DNA from: Sulfitobacter maritimus
GTDB lineage: Bacteria > Pseudomonadota > Alphaproteobacteria > Rhodobacterales > Rhodobacteraceae
Assembly: GCF_013346665.1 (NCBI RefSeq)
Contig: NZ_JABVBB010000021.1
Location: 496,001-560,000 of the forward strand
Reading direction: 5' to 3'
DNA: 64,000 nt
The notes beneath the pieces are model-generated. The model was given only the letters and a program-made list of their open reading frames with translations. It had not been told where the DNA came from and ran no database searches. Made by a program: the position numbers and the translations under genes. Of the stretch, positions 9,509-18,970 are shown piece after piece. Position 1 is the first letter of the stretch. The number at the start of each line of letters is the position of its first letter.

Positions 9509-10105
9509 TCAAGCGGCTTTGGCAGTTTGAAGCTCTTTCACCGTTTTGCCGTAGCCGCCCTGTTCAAGATAGCGCACTTCAGGAGCGGTAAAGCTGCGCG
9601 ACAGCGCCTCGTTGCGGTAGGGGAATCGCCCGAACTGCCGAATAACTTCGCGGTGCGCGCGGGCGTGGAGCATGTTGTTCTTGCCGCTTTCCGGCATCCG
9701 CTCACACATTAACCGTACGCAGCGTTCTTGATCGCAGAGGTTTTCGGAATGCATCAGCGGCATGTAGAAAAACTGCCGCGCCGGTTCTTCGATGCGCATG
9801 TCCCAGCCCTTGTCGATGGCGAGTTTCGCCGCCGCAAGCCCCTGTTTGTCGCTGGCAAAGGCCTTGCCCGTATCGCGGAACATATTGCGTGGGAACTGGT
9901 CCACCAAGATAATAAAGGCCAGCGCTCCCTTCGCATAGGTCAGCCAATGGGCAAGCTTGCCCGCACATGCAGCCTCCCACGCGCCTTCAAAGCGGTCGCG
10001 CAGGGTGGCGTCCAGTTTGGCGGTGCTATTGTACCAGTCAGACGGGGACACCTCCTCCAACCAGAACTTCAATACATCATCAGGTCGAATTTCTGCGCCA
10101 GTCAT
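9509..10105 (-). CDS. DUF924 family protein
   Basis: This 198-residue cytoplasmic protein belongs to the DUF924 family, recognised from DDVLKFWLEEVSPSDWY at the start, LAFIILVDQFPRNMFRDT in the middle and FFYMPLMHSENLCDQE. Family members are all-helical, TPR-like proteins of unknown biochemical function that are widespread in proteobacteria. Its stop lies about 100 nt upstream of the lpdA start on the same strand, with the palindromic operator between them, so it is probably a separate transcription unit. No catalytic residues can be claimed. Confidence 0.85.
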   Translation of the reverse strand: MTGAEIRPDDVLKFWLEEVSPSDWYNSTAKLDATLRDRFEGAWEAACAGKLAHWLTYAKGALAFIILVDQFPRNMFRDTGKAFASDKQGLAAAKLAIDKGWDMRIEEPARQFFYMPLMHSENLCDQERCVRLMCERMPESGKNNMLHARAHREVIRQFGRFPYRNEALSRSFTAPEVRYLEQGGYGKTVKELQTAKAA

Positions 10106-10226
10106 CCTGCACTCTCCTCTGCCGTGCGTCGGCCTATGCCGTGCTTCGGGCTAATTCCAATGTTAGGAACGTCTTACCCCAAAAGCCCAGTCACGAATTG
10201 TATCAACAGCGACATAGTTATCGCTA

Positions 10227-11522
10227 TCAGGGGCCGTTTTTCGCCGAGGTGTCATTTTCCTCCGCCTCGGCTTCCTCAGCATCCTGTTCTGATTCAATGG
10301 CATATTCCTGCGCGATCTCCACCGCCACGCGGGTGGCAGAGGGGTAGATCGGCACGTAGTTGCCTGTCTCGTCGACCGGAACGGCAGCACGCTGCGTCTT
10401 ACGATAGGACGCATATCCCGCGAGCGCGGCAAAGAGCACGGCGGTAAAGAGGTAAAAGCCCCCCGGTCCGAGCGATGTGCCCATCATCCAACCCGTGATC
10501 ACCGGCCCTAACACCGCCCCTAAGCCGTTGATAAATATCATGCCGCCAGAGGCCGAGGCCATGTCCTCGTGTTCCAGAAAGTCATTCGTGTGGGCCATGA
10601 GCAGCGAATAAAGCGGGTTCGACATGCCCCCGACCAGAAAGGCCGTGGCGAGCAGGATTGGGAAGACATGGCCAAGCATCATGCCGATGACCGAACCGAT
10701 GCCGCCGAGGGTTGCTACGATCACGATCAGGCTGCGGCGGTCCATGCGGTCCGAGATCCAACCGATCGGATATTGCAAGATCACCGAGCCCACGAAAAAC
10801 ATCGCCACAAAAAGTGAAATCTGTCCAACGCTGAGCCCCGCTTCGGCGCCGTAAACCGCAGCCATGCCGAACTGCGCCGAGAAAACTCCGCCCAGAAGGA
10901 ACATGCCGACGCAGCCCAATGGCGAGAACTCCATGAGGGTGCGCAGGCTCATGGGTTTGGTGGTGTCAAAGGGCGGTGTGGGGCTGATCGACAAGAGGAT
11001 CGGCGTAACCGCGATGCTCACCAGCACCGAGGGGATGACAAAAAGTACGAAACCCGAAGGGTCAGCGGTCAGAAGCAGCGCCTGCGCGATCACGATGCCC
11101 AATGTTTGAACGATCATATAGGCCGAGAGCGCTTGCCCGCGGTTTTCATTGGTGGCCGCATTGTTCAGCCAGCTTTCAGCGGTGACGTATACGGCTGAGA
11201 AGCAAAAGCCGATCAGCACTCTGCCAAGGGACCAAACGATTGTGTTTGGAAACGTCGGATAAATGATCATCACGGCTGAGATCAGAGAGGCCAGCGCCGC
11301 AAAGACCCGCACATGCCCGACCCGGCGGATCATGCCCGGTGCCATCCGCGAGCCGCCAAGGAAGCCCAGGAAATAGGCCGACATGACGATCGACATTTGC
11401 AGGGTCGAGAACCCCTCAATGCCGCCGCGAATACCCAGCAAAGTGCCTTGCATGCCGTTGCCGACCATCAGCAGGCACATGCCCAGCAAAAGCGCCCATG
11501 CGCTTGAAACCACTTGAATCAT
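10227..11522 (-). CDS. MFS transporter
   Basis: This 431-residue permease has about 12 membrane helices and a polar C-terminal tail rich in Glu (about residues 405-431). GRVLIGFCFSAVYVTAESWLN and YPIGWISDRMDRRS (an MFS-type A-motif in the second half) support a major facilitator assignment. It belongs to the group of alphaproteobacterial MFS proteins without characterised substrates. It is monocistronic on the minus strand, between queA and the DUF924 gene, with gaps of 70-120 nt on each side. Confidence 0.85.
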   Translation of the reverse strand: MIQVVSSAWALLLGMCLLMVGNGMQGTLLGIRGGIEGFSTLQMSIVMSAYFLGFLGGSRMAPGMIRRVGHVRVFAALASLISAVMIIYPTFPNTIVWSLGRVLIGFCFSAVYVTAESWLNNAATNENRGQALSAYMIVQTLGIVIAQALLLTADPSGFVLFVIPSVLVSIAVTPILLSISPTPPFDTTKPMSLRTLMEFSPLGCVGMFLLGGVFSAQFGMAAVYGAEAGLSVGQISLFVAMFFVGSVILQYPIGWISDRMDRRSLIVIVATLGGIGSVIGMMLGHVFPILLATAFLVGGMSNPLYSLLMAHTNDFLEHEDMASASGGMIFINGLGAVLGPVITGWMMGTSLGPGGFYLFTAVLFAALAGYASYRKTQRAAVPVDETGNYVPIYPSATRVAVEIAQEYAIESEQDAEEAEAEENDTSAKNGP

Positions 11523-11595
11523 TTGGCCGTTTCCTTGTTCGCCCCGGCCCTCCCATGAACCCCTATTGCAGGCTAGTCATCCCCTGATACGACAT

Positions 11596-12660
11596 TCAAG
11601 CGGGTTTTTGCGTCTCGGGCAGCAGAAGGGAGGAATCGCCATAGGAAAAGAAGCGGTATTTCTGCGCGATGGCATGGGCGTAGATGTCTTTGACCGCCTG
11701 TACACCCATGAGGGCAGAGACCAGCATCATCAGGGTGGACTTGGGCAGGTGGAAATTCGTCATTAGCCCGTCAGTCACGTTAAAGGTGAAACCGGGCGTG
11801 ATGAAAATATCGGTGTCGCCTTCCCAAGCTGCAATCTCTCCGCCCCGCGCCGCCGTCTCGATCAGCCTCAGCGCCGTGGTGCCGACAGGGATCACCCGGC
11901 CCCCGGCGGCGCGGGTGGCGGTGATCTCCTCGGCGGCCTTGGCGCTGACCTTGCCCCATTCGGCGTGCATCTTGTGGTCCGAAATGTCGTCAACCTTGAC
12001 CGGCAGGAAGGTCCCCGCGCCCACATGTAGGGTGACATGGCTGAAGTCGACGCCCTTCTCGCCAAGCGCCGCCAGCAGCGCTTCATCGAAATGGAGCGAA
12101 GCCGTGGGCGCCGCGACCGCCCCCGCGTGGCGGGCAAAGACCGTCTGATAGTCGGTCATGTCCCGCGCATCTGCCGCACGTTTGGCAGCGATATAGGGCG
12201 GCAGCGGCATGGCACCCGCGGCATTGAGTGCGGCGTCGAAATCATCACCTGTGCAGTTAAACCGCAGATGCCCCTGCCCGTCTTCCACCGCCTCCAACGT
12301 GGCGCGGAGGTCGTCGGAGAAGATCACTTCCTCGCCGATCTTCAGCTTGCGCAGCGGTTTGATCAACGCCGACCATGTGCCATCGCCTCGCGGCTCCAGC
12401 AGGGTCACTTCGATCTTGGCCTGCACATTGCCCTGGGCCGAGGCGCGGTGGCGCAGGCCCGAAAGCCGTGCCGGGATCACGCGGGTGTCGTTCAGCACCA
12501 AGCGGTCGCCGGGGCGCAGCCAGTCTGTCAGGTCCGTCACGCGTTGGTCGTGCAGTTGGGCGCCCTCGGCCACCAGCAGCCGCGCTGAGGAACGCGGGTT
12601 GGCGGGGCGTGTGGCGATCAGGTCTTCGGGCAGATCGAAATCAAAATCTGAAAGTTTCAT
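11596..12660 (-). CDS. queA: S-adenosylmethionine:tRNA ribosyltransferase-isomerase
   Basis: QueA transfers the ribosyl part of SAM to preQ1 in tRNA to form epoxyqueuosine. The 354-residue product begins [19 protein letters not shown], the canonical N-terminus, so I start at 12660 and not at an in-frame codon nine codons upstream. Conserved blocks include RLSGLRH, the region around [24 protein letters not shown], and [21 protein letters not shown] near the C-terminus. Length matches the family. The other queuosine genes are not in the window. Confidence 0.95.
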   Translation of the reverse strand: MKLSDFDFDLPEDLIATRPANPRSSARLLVAEGAQLHDQRVTDLTDWLRPGDRLVLNDTRVIPARLSGLRHRASAQGNVQAKIEVTLLEPRGDGTWSALIKPLRKLKIGEEVIFSDDLRATLEAVEDGQGHLRFNCTGDDFDAALNAAGAMPLPPYIAAKRAADARDMTDYQTVFARHAGAVAAPTASLHFDEALLAALGEKGVDFSHVTLHVGAGTFLPVKVDDISDHKMHAEWGKVSAKAAEEITATRAAGGRVIPVGTTALRLIETAARGGEIAAWEGDTDIFITPGFTFNVTDGLMTNFHLPKSTLMMLVSALMGVQAVKDIYAHAIAQKYRFFSYGDSSLLLPETQKPA

Positions 12661-12702
12661 GGCGGCATCCCGGCTGGCTGGCGTCAACTGTCGCCTCGGC
12701 GC

Positions 12703-15700
12703 TTAGCGGTCCTCTGGCACCCGGGCAACCGGATTCGCTTGGCCCCGCACCTCGGGCACCGCCGGGGCGGGCCTACGAAAGATCTCGCGGAACATGCCGG
12801 GCGTCAGCGCCGAGAGCGGGTTGACTGAGACTGCGGGCTTTTTCGCAGGCCCGGTCAGCCGGTAGTTAAACCCGATCAAACCCTCGCCTTTGCGGGTGAA
12901 CAGCGATCCGATCCCGTTGAACAGATAGACCGGAGAGATCACCCCCTGCATGTCGATCACCCCCTCATCCAGCCGATAGATCCCGTCCATCGACAGCCCC
13001 ATCGACGCGCCCACGGCACTGGCTTGCGTCAGAACCAAACTGTTCGGCGTCAGCCGAAAACTCGCCTCTACATCGTCGAAATAGATACCGTCCCCATTCA
13101 GCTCATTGACCAGACCGACCACCGAGACCGCATTCAGCAGCGCCGCGATGGCCGGGGCGTCCTTGATCCGCACGCCGTTGACATTGAGTTGCCCGTCAAA
13201 GGCCCCGCCCGCACCCACGGGCAGCAGAGTCAGCGAGAGGTTGCCGCCGACCACCTGTTTGACCAGCCCGGCCGAGCGCAGCACCCCGCCCGCATCGTCC
13301 GACACCACCCGCACCGCACTACGCCCGCCTTGGGGCAAGAGCCGCCCCTGAACCGGGGTGCCGCCGTTGAGGCGTGCTTGGAATGAGCCGTCCATCCCCT
13401 TGGCGGTGTCAAAGCTGCCCGCCACATCGGTCAGGTAAATCGTATCGGTGATCTGCAAGCGGTTCAGCCGCACCTGCATCGGTGGGCCGGGCTGCCCGCC
13501 TTGCGACGGGCCGAATTCCGCCCGGCGCATGTCCAACGTGCCGCCGCCCAAGACGACCTGAAGCGGCTTGCCCTTGCCTTGGCCCACCAGTTCCACCGGA
13601 ATGTCGAGCCAATCGCCCCGGCGCAATCGGTCAATCCGCACCCGGTCCAGCGATCCATCTGGCTTGAGCGCGATTGACCCGGCCAGTCGCAGTCCGGGCG
13701 CGGTGAGTTGTAGGGCTTCGATGTCCGGCGTCTTGCCCAAACGCCCGGCAATGCGCAACTCGCCTTTGGTGGCGGGGGCTTTGGACCACGTTAACTGGGG
13801 AATGGAGACACCCAACCCCGAAAGATTGCTTTCCAAGGTAAAGCGCGGCGGGGTGTTCTTTTTCAAATCTACCGTGATCTGCCCCGTGGTGCTGCCCCGA
13901 ACACTGCCGGGCGGCAGGGCGATGCCAAAAGCGTCGAGTGCGGCAGGGTCCAGTGCGACCTTGCCTGTCAGACGACTCTCATCTGACCCCGGCCCGATCG
14001 CTTGGGACCACTGCCCCTCAAAGGCGACACCATCGATCAACCCTTCTCCGCCGATGCTCACCCGGTCATTGTCTGCCGTAATCGTCATTTTCCGCGCCCG
14101 CAGGCTGCGGTCTTTGACCAGCGTGTCACTGGCGACCGACAGCAGCTCCCCTGCCACGTGATAGCGCACGTCCGACGGTTTGCCGCCCTTTTTCAACGGC
14201 AGCGCCAGCGTACCGCTGAGCACAGCCTCCCCATCCGCTAGCGTCACCGGCAGACCGGCCTTGTCCATCACTTGCATCGGCGCTTGGTTCAGGAGCGACA
14301 GCGCGGCGGTCAGGGTCGAGCGTGTGTGGAGCCGGATCACCGCCGGGCTGCCGTCTTTGACGCGGACATCGGGGATGATAAAGGACGAGCCTCCGAGCGC
14401 CACAGCGCCGCCTTGCGGCGCGATCACCTCGCCCCTGTCCACGGTCACGACAAGACGGTTGTCGAGCAGGCTCATATGGCCGCGCCCTTCGGTGATATGG
14501 GGCCAAGTTCTGAGGAACCGCACCTCGGCACCGGAATAGTCAAAGGCCACATAGGTCTGCGGCGCTTTTCCTGGTGCTGTGCGCAGGGCAATATCGAGGT
14601 TGCGCATTTCGCCTGCGTAGAGGTTTTCCTCCACCCATTTCCGGCTCTTGGGCTTGATCCCTTTGGGCCAGAACGCCAGCAGCCGATCTGGCTTTAGCGC
14701 ATTCATCGCGCCATCAAGCGCCAGTTTCCAACCCTTCGGATCGGCGGTTAACGTCCCGTCCAAATGCAGGCTGCGCGGCCCGTCGCGCAGTTCCACCCGG
14801 CCAAGGCTCAGGCGAAACGGGTTGAGGCTAAGCTGAAAGTCGATGTCGGCCTGATCCAGCGCCACCGGTTCGGGATAGACATCCTTTGGGTTGGCCTTGA
14901 GGTCTCGCAGGGTGAACTGCCCGGTGAGCTTGCCCGGAATCCCCCCTGTCACAGCACCCAATTGCGCCGTGCCCGTCACCTGCCCCGACACCCATTTGCT
15001 ATTAAGCGACATCTCGTCAAACCGCAGCGTCTGCCGGGCGGGGTTGTAACTGAAATAACTGTGCGCACCCTCAAAAGGGATCGGCTTGGTCTGGGCATTG
15101 GGCTGCACCGCGCCCGCCCCGATCTGCAACGCGGCACTGATCGGCGCGAAACGGCCCGAACTGTCGATCCCGCTGCGCACCGCGCCTGAGATGGGCGCGT
15201 TAAGCACTTCAAGCCACGAGAATGCCGGCCCCTGTGCGGCGATGTCCCCCGCCGCGATGTCGTCGAATGTGACACCGAACGTCGCCGCGTTCTGGCCGAT
15301 CCGGCTGCTGTAATTGGCCGAGAGCGTCGCCACCCCCGCGCCGCCGCTGAGCACCGCAAGGTCTGCCGACAGGTCCAACTGCGCGCCCTCACGCGACAGG
15401 CGCAGACGCCCGCCATCGCCGGTCCAAGCGCGGCCTGCACGGGCATCTTCAAAGCGCAAAGTCAGGGCGCGCAACTCCACCGACCGCAGGGCCGAAAGCG
15501 CGGGGGCGGCAAGCAGTTTGTCGATCTCCCCGATCAATTCAGGCAAAGTCGCGGCCTCGCGCTCGGGCGGTGCAATCCCGGCCCCCGCGCTCAGGCTCAC
15601 CCGCCCATCCGTGCCGCGCCGCAGCTTGGCGACCACGCCCGACAGCGCGATTTCGCGGGGCTGCACCACGCCGTTAAGTAATGAGCGCATCGACAGGCTG

Positions 15701-16047
15701 GCCTTGAACTCGTTGAAGCTGACGATCTCATCGCCCTCGGGCGTGGTCACTGAAATGTCTTGCAGACGCACACGGGGCCGCCAGCCTTCGTCCACGACAA
15801 ACTCCATAGCGCCGAAATGCACCCGCGCTTGGGGCAACGCACTGGCGATCCGGGTTTCGATACGTTCCTGCACCCACAACGGCGCGGGTATCGTCCGTCC
15901 GGTGAAATAGACCGCCGCCCCCGTGGCCAGCGCCGCCAGCAGCACCAAGGCCACCAGCGACCACAGCCCCGCACGCCGCAAAGACCGGCGAGGCGCGCGC
16001 GCTTTGCCTGATGGGTCGGGCGAAGTGGGAGGGGGCGCGTCGCTCAT
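12703..16047 (-). CDS. AsmA-like / DUF3971 inner-membrane protein (YhdP-type)
   Basis: The 1114-residue protein has a basic Pro-rich N-terminus, one membrane helix (LWSLVALVLLAALATGAAVYF) and a very long periplasmic region rich in beta-strand repeats. It ends with an AsmA-type C-terminal domain (GVISPVYLFNGIGSLF and FNYRLTGPAKKPAVSVNP). YhdP-family AsmA proteins are thought to bridge inner and outer membranes and carry phospholipids. I use the ATG at 16047, which has GGAG just upstream, instead of an in-frame TTG 16 codons earlier. It is transcribed away from bcp. Confidence 0.85.
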   Translation of the reverse strand: MSDAPPPTSPDPSGKARAPRRSLRRAGLWSLVALVLLAALATGAAVYFTGRTIPAPLWVQERIETRIASALPQARVHFGAMEFVVDEGWRPRVRLQDISVTTPEGDEIVSFNEFKASLSMRSLLNGVVQPREIALSGVVAKLRRGTDGRVSLSAGAGIAPPEREAATLPELIGEIDKLLAAPALSALRSVELRALTLRFEDARAGRAWTGDGGRLRLSREGAQLDLSADLAVLSGGAGVATLSANYSSRIGQNAATFGVTFDDIAAGDIAAQGPAFSWLEVLNAPISGAVRSGIDSSGRFAPISAALQIGAGAVQPNAQTKPIPFEGAHSYFSYNPARQTLRFDEMSLNSKWVSGQVTGTAQLGAVTGGIPGKLTGQFTLRDLKANPKDVYPEPVALDQADIDFQLSLNPFRLSLGRVELRDGPRSLHLDGTLTADPKGWKLALDGAMNALKPDRLLAFWPKGIKPKSRKWVEENLYAGEMRNLDIALRTAPGKAPQTYVAFDYSGAEVRFLRTWPHITEGRGHMSLLDNRLVVTVDRGEVIAPQGGAVALGGSSFIIPDVRVKDGSPAVIRLHTRSTLTAALSLLNQAPMQVMDKAGLPVTLADGEAVLSGTLALPLKKGGKPSDVRYHVAGELLSVASDTLVKDRSLRARKMTITADNDRVSIGGEGLIDGVAFEGQWSQAIGPGSDESRLTGKVALDPAALDAFGIALPPGSVRGSTTGQITVDLKKNTPPRFTLESNLSGLGVSIPQLTWSKAPATKGELRIAGRLGKTPDIEALQLTAPGLRLAGSIALKPDGSLDRVRIDRLRRGDWLDIPVELVGQGKGKPLQVVLGGGTLDMRRAEFGPSQGGQPGPPMQVRLNRLQITDTIYLTDVAGSFDTAKGMDGSFQARLNGGTPVQGRLLPQGGRSAVRVVSDDAGGVLRSAGLVKQVVGGNLSLTLLPVGAGGAFDGQLNVNGVRIKDAPAIAALLNAVSVVGLVNELNGDGIYFDDVEASFRLTPNSLVLTQASAVGASMGLSMDGIYRLDEGVIDMQGVISPVYLFNGIGSLFTRKGEGLIGFNYRLTGPAKKPAVSVNPLSALTPGMFREIFRRPAPAVPEVRGQANPVARVPEDR

Positions 16048-16082
16048 CGGGCTCCGGTTCGGCTGGGGCGGCTGGGGCTGCT

Positions 16083-16112
16083 TTGACGTTGTCAAATCAG
16101 ATGCAGTATGAC
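16083..16112 (+). promoter_or_regulatory. Predicted sigma-70 promoter for bcp
   Basis: TTGACG at 16083-16088 and TATGAC at 16107-16112 are separated by 18 nt. They lie about 40 nt upstream of the bcp start, in the intergenic region between divergent genes. This is a match by eye only. Confidence 0.45.
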
Positions 16113-16151
16113 AGCCCTCAATGATGCTTCACAAGCCAAAGGAACCGCGCC

Positions 16152-16625
16152 ATGTCACAGATCGGCCCACAGCCCGGCCAACCGGCCCCAGATTTCACCC
16201 TGCCCGTTACCGGCGGCGGTGATGTGACCCTGTCTGATCTACGCGGCGCGCCCGTGGTGCTGTTCTTCTATCCGCGCGACGACACGCCCGGCTGCACCAA
16301 GGAATCGATCGGCTTTTCTGAGCGTTTGGCGGAATTCGTCGAAGCCGGTGCGCAGGTCTTTGGCATTTCGCGCGATAGCATGGACAAACACGAGAAGTTC
16401 GCCGCCAAACATGCGCTGACGGTGCCGCTGCTGTCGGACACCGATGGCGCGGTGACCGAATCCTATGAGGTCTGGGTCGAGAAAAACATGTACGGCAAGA
16501 AATCCATGGGCATTGAACGGGCGACCTATCTGATCGACGCTGAAGGCCAGATTGCGCAGGTCTGGCGCAAGGTGAAGGTGCCGGGCCATGTGGATGCCGT
16601 GCTCGACGCGGTGCGTGGCGCATGA
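16152..16625 (+). CDS. bcp: Thioredoxin-dependent peroxiredoxin, BCP type
   Basis: BCP-family peroxiredoxins reduce hydrogen peroxide and organic hydroperoxides in the cytoplasm. The 157-residue protein carries the active-site segment FFYPRDDTPGCTKES with the peroxidatic Cys48. That is the only cysteine in the protein. The resolving cysteine found five residues later in two-Cys BCPs is replaced (TKESIGF), so this is a one-Cys form. Its stop overlaps the next gene's ATG by 4 nt, which couples it to the ferritin-like protein. Confidence 0.93.
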   Translation: MSQIGPQPGQPAPDFTLPVTGGGDVTLSDLRGAPVVLFFYPRDDTPGCTKESIGFSERLAEFVEAGAQVFGISRDSMDKHEKFAAKHALTVPLLSDTDGAVTESYEVWVEKNMYGKKSMGIERATYLIDAEGQIAQVWRKVKVPGHVDAVLDAVRGA

Positions 16626-17446
16626 TGCCGCTGGCGGAGATGGCCGAAGCGGTGCTGCGCACGGCGGATGGCCGCGAAAAGACGGCGCTGTCACGCGCCT
16701 ATGCGGCGCAGTGGCTTTCGGCCCGCGCGGCTGGCGAACGCCCCGAGGTGGGCCGCGCCGATCCGCCCTTGCACCCAGCCCGCCCCGCAAAACCCGAATT
16801 ACTCTCCCCTCGCGAAGTGCCGCGCCGCCGCCCCGGCACGCCCGAGGGCCGCGCGGCACTGCTTCACGCGGTGGCGCATATCGAATTGAACGCGGTGGAC
16901 CTGCATTGGGACGTGATCGCGCGGTTCTCCCATGTGCCGCTGCCGCTGGGGTTCTATGACGATTGGGTAAAGGCCGCCGACGACGAATCGAAACATTTCA
17001 ACCTGATGTGCGACTGCCTGGAAGAGATGGGCAGCCATTATGGCGCCCTGCCCGCCCATGCTGGCATGTGGCGTGCAGCCGAGGATACGGTGGATGATCT
17101 GATGGGCCGTCTCGCCGTGGTGCCGATGGTGTTGGAGGCGCGTGGCCTTGATGTGACACCGGGCATGATTGAGATTTTCCGCAAGGCTAAGGCCGATAAC
17201 GCTGTGGCGGCGCTGGAAACGATCTATGCCGAAGAAGTCGCCCACGTGGCCTATGGTAGCAAATGGTTTCACTTCCTCTGTGGTCGCCATGATGAAGACC
17301 CGAAAGACCGTTTCCATGCCCTTGTCCGCAAGTATTTCCACGGCGATTTGAAGCCACCGTTTAACGAAGAAAAGCGGGCTGAAGCGGGGATTCCACCGGA
17401 CTTTTACTGGCCCCTGACAGCCAGCGGCGGGCCGGACGCCGCCTAA
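16622..17446 (+). CDS. DUF455 family ferritin-like protein
   Basis: This 274-residue protein belongs to the DUF455 family of ferritin-like four-helix-bundle proteins. Possible di-iron ligands are visible: HIELNAVDLHWD, DDESKHFNL, EARGLDVTPG and EEVAHVAYG, giving the E-x2-H pattern twice. The first 70 residues are Ala/Arg/Pro-rich and probably a linker. The biochemical role of the family is unknown, though an oxidoreductase role is plausible. The 4-nt overlap with bcp suggests a shared function around peroxide or iron. Confidence 0.85.
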   Translation: MMPLAEMAEAVLRTADGREKTALSRAYAAQWLSARAAGERPEVGRADPPLHPARPAKPELLSPREVPRRRPGTPEGRAALLHAVAHIELNAVDLHWDVIARFSHVPLPLGFYDDWVKAADDESKHFNLMCDCLEEMGSHYGALPAHAGMWRAAEDTVDDLMGRLAVVPMVLEARGLDVTPGMIEIFRKAKADNAVAALETIYAEEVAHVAYGSKWFHFLCGRHDEDPKDRFHALVRKYFHGDLKPPFNEEKRAEAGIPPDFYWPLTASGGPDAA

Positions 17447-17641
17447 GCCAGACAGGCAAGTGATTGGTATCGGCGGATTTTTGCCACTCTGATCGCCCAT
17501 CGGCGGAGTCCTGTGTGAGCAGACTGTTGCAAACGACCAACAGGGTTGCCCCCTTGTGATAGGCTGGCTATTGACGTTCGGGACGCGGGTCCGGGCGTGG
17601 ACGGCTCCCCCCGCGGCGAGGGACGGGATAAGGACGACAAC

Positions 17642-18970
17642 GTGCGCACACGGCTTGCCATTAAGACCAATGCTTTGCTGGAGCATTACTTCCCCGAACG
17701 ACGAGTCTTTCTAAAATCTGACAGCGATACCCGTTTCATTCGCCTGCGCCCGGCGACTCAGGTGATCGGCTTTGCTGGGTCTGCGTTTCTGATTTCCTGG
17801 GCGATCATCGCCACGGCGATCATCTTGATGGACAGCATCGGCTCTGGCAATTTCCGCGAGCAGGCCAAACGCGACCAGCGCACCTATCAAGCGCGGCTCA
17901 ACGAGCTTTCCGCTCAACGGGATCTACGCGCCGAAGAAGCCCTTGCCGCGCAAGACCGCTTTAACGCGGCGCTGAAGCAGATTTCGGTGATGCAGTCTGA
18001 ACTGCTGTCCTCTGAAACCCGCCGGCGCGAGCTTGAGACCGGGATCGAGGTCATCCAATCCACCCTGCGCGACACGATGAAGGACCGCCAGACGGCACGT
18101 CTGAAGCTCGCCGAATTGCAGGGCAGCATCGAAAATGGCGAAGCGGGCAGCGTCCGCGCCGATGCCAACCAAGCGCCGGTTGATTTTCTGGCCCAAGCCT
18201 TGGCCCGCACTGCGGCAGAGCGTGATAAGGTCGTGGTGGATGCACAGGATGCGCTGTTGCAGGCTGATGAGATGGCGCAGGAAATTGCTTTGATGCGCGA
18301 TCAGAACGACGCGATCTTTCGCCAGTTGGAAGAGGCGATGAGCGTCTCTGTCGCGCCGTTGGACAAAATGTTCCGCAGCGCGGGCATGCCGACCGACCGC
18401 ATCCTCGCCACCGTGCGCCGGGGCTATTCCGGTCAGGGCGGCCCGATGACGCCGCTGTCTTTCTCGACACGGGGTGAAGAGCTGAGCGCCGACACCCGCC
18501 GCGCGAACAAGCTGCTGGACCAGATGGACCGCTTGAACCTCTACCGTATTGCCGCTGAAAAAGCGCCCTTTGCCAACCCGGTGAAAAACGCCTTCCGCTT
18601 TACCAGCCAGTTCGGCTATCGCCGCGACCCCAAAACCGGCGGGCGCCGGATGCACAAGGGTGTAGATTTTGCCGCAGGCATGGGCACGCCGCTTTATGCC
18701 ACGGCCGATGGGGTCGTGACCCATGCGGGTTGGTCCTCGGGCTACGGCCGTTTGGTCAAGATCCAGCATGAGTTTGGCATTGAGACCCGCTACGCGCATA
18801 TGTCCAAGCTTCGCGTGAAAGTTGGTCAAAGAGTCTCGCGCGGGCAACATATCGGTGATATGGGTGCCTCAGGACGGGTCACCGGTGTTCATCTCCATTA
18901 TGAAGTCCGCGTAGGTGGCAAAGCTGTCAATCCCATGATCTATATCAAGGCTGCAAACGATGTTTTCTAA
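17642..18970 (+). CDS. M23 family metallopeptidase (peptidoglycan endopeptidase) paired with bactofilin
   Basis: This is a predicted membrane-anchored endopeptidase that cleaves peptidoglycan cross-links. The 442-residue product has a cytoplasmic N-terminus of about 45 residues, one membrane helix (GSAFLISWAIIATAIILMD), and a long periplasmic coiled coil up to about residue 270. A C-terminal LytM domain follows, with zinc ligands in HKGVD (His338, Asp342) and HLHYE (His417, His419). The proposed start is the GTG at 17642, preceded by AAGGAC. An earlier ATG at 17546 would add 32 residues unlike the family. It overlaps the bactofilin gene by 11 nt. Confidence 0.9.
   Translation: MRTRLAIKTNALLEHYFPERRVFLKSDSDTRFIRLRPATQVIGFAGSAFLISWAIIATAIILMDSIGSGNFREQAKRDQRTYQARLNELSAQRDLRAEEALAAQDRFNAALKQISVMQSELLSSETRRRELETGIEVIQSTLRDTMKDRQTARLKLAELQGSIENGEAGSVRADANQAPVDFLAQALARTAAERDKVVVDAQDALLQADEMAQEIALMRDQNDAIFRQLEEAMSVSVAPLDKMFRSAGMPTDRILATVRRGYSGQGGPMTPLSFSTRGEELSADTRRANKLLDQMDRLNLYRIAAEKAPFANPVKNAFRFTSQFGYRRDPKTGGRRMHKGVDFAAGMGTPLYATADGVVTHAGWSSGYGRLVKIQHEFGIETRYAHMSKLRVKVGQRVSRGQHIGDMGASGRVTGVHLHYEVRVGGKAVNPMIYIKAANDVF

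Noticed and set aside
7582-9591. Plus-strand 669-codon open frame across lpdA
   Set aside because: It is antisense to a clear lpdA gene with all motifs, and its translation has no family features. Long antisense frames are common in GC-rich coding DNA.
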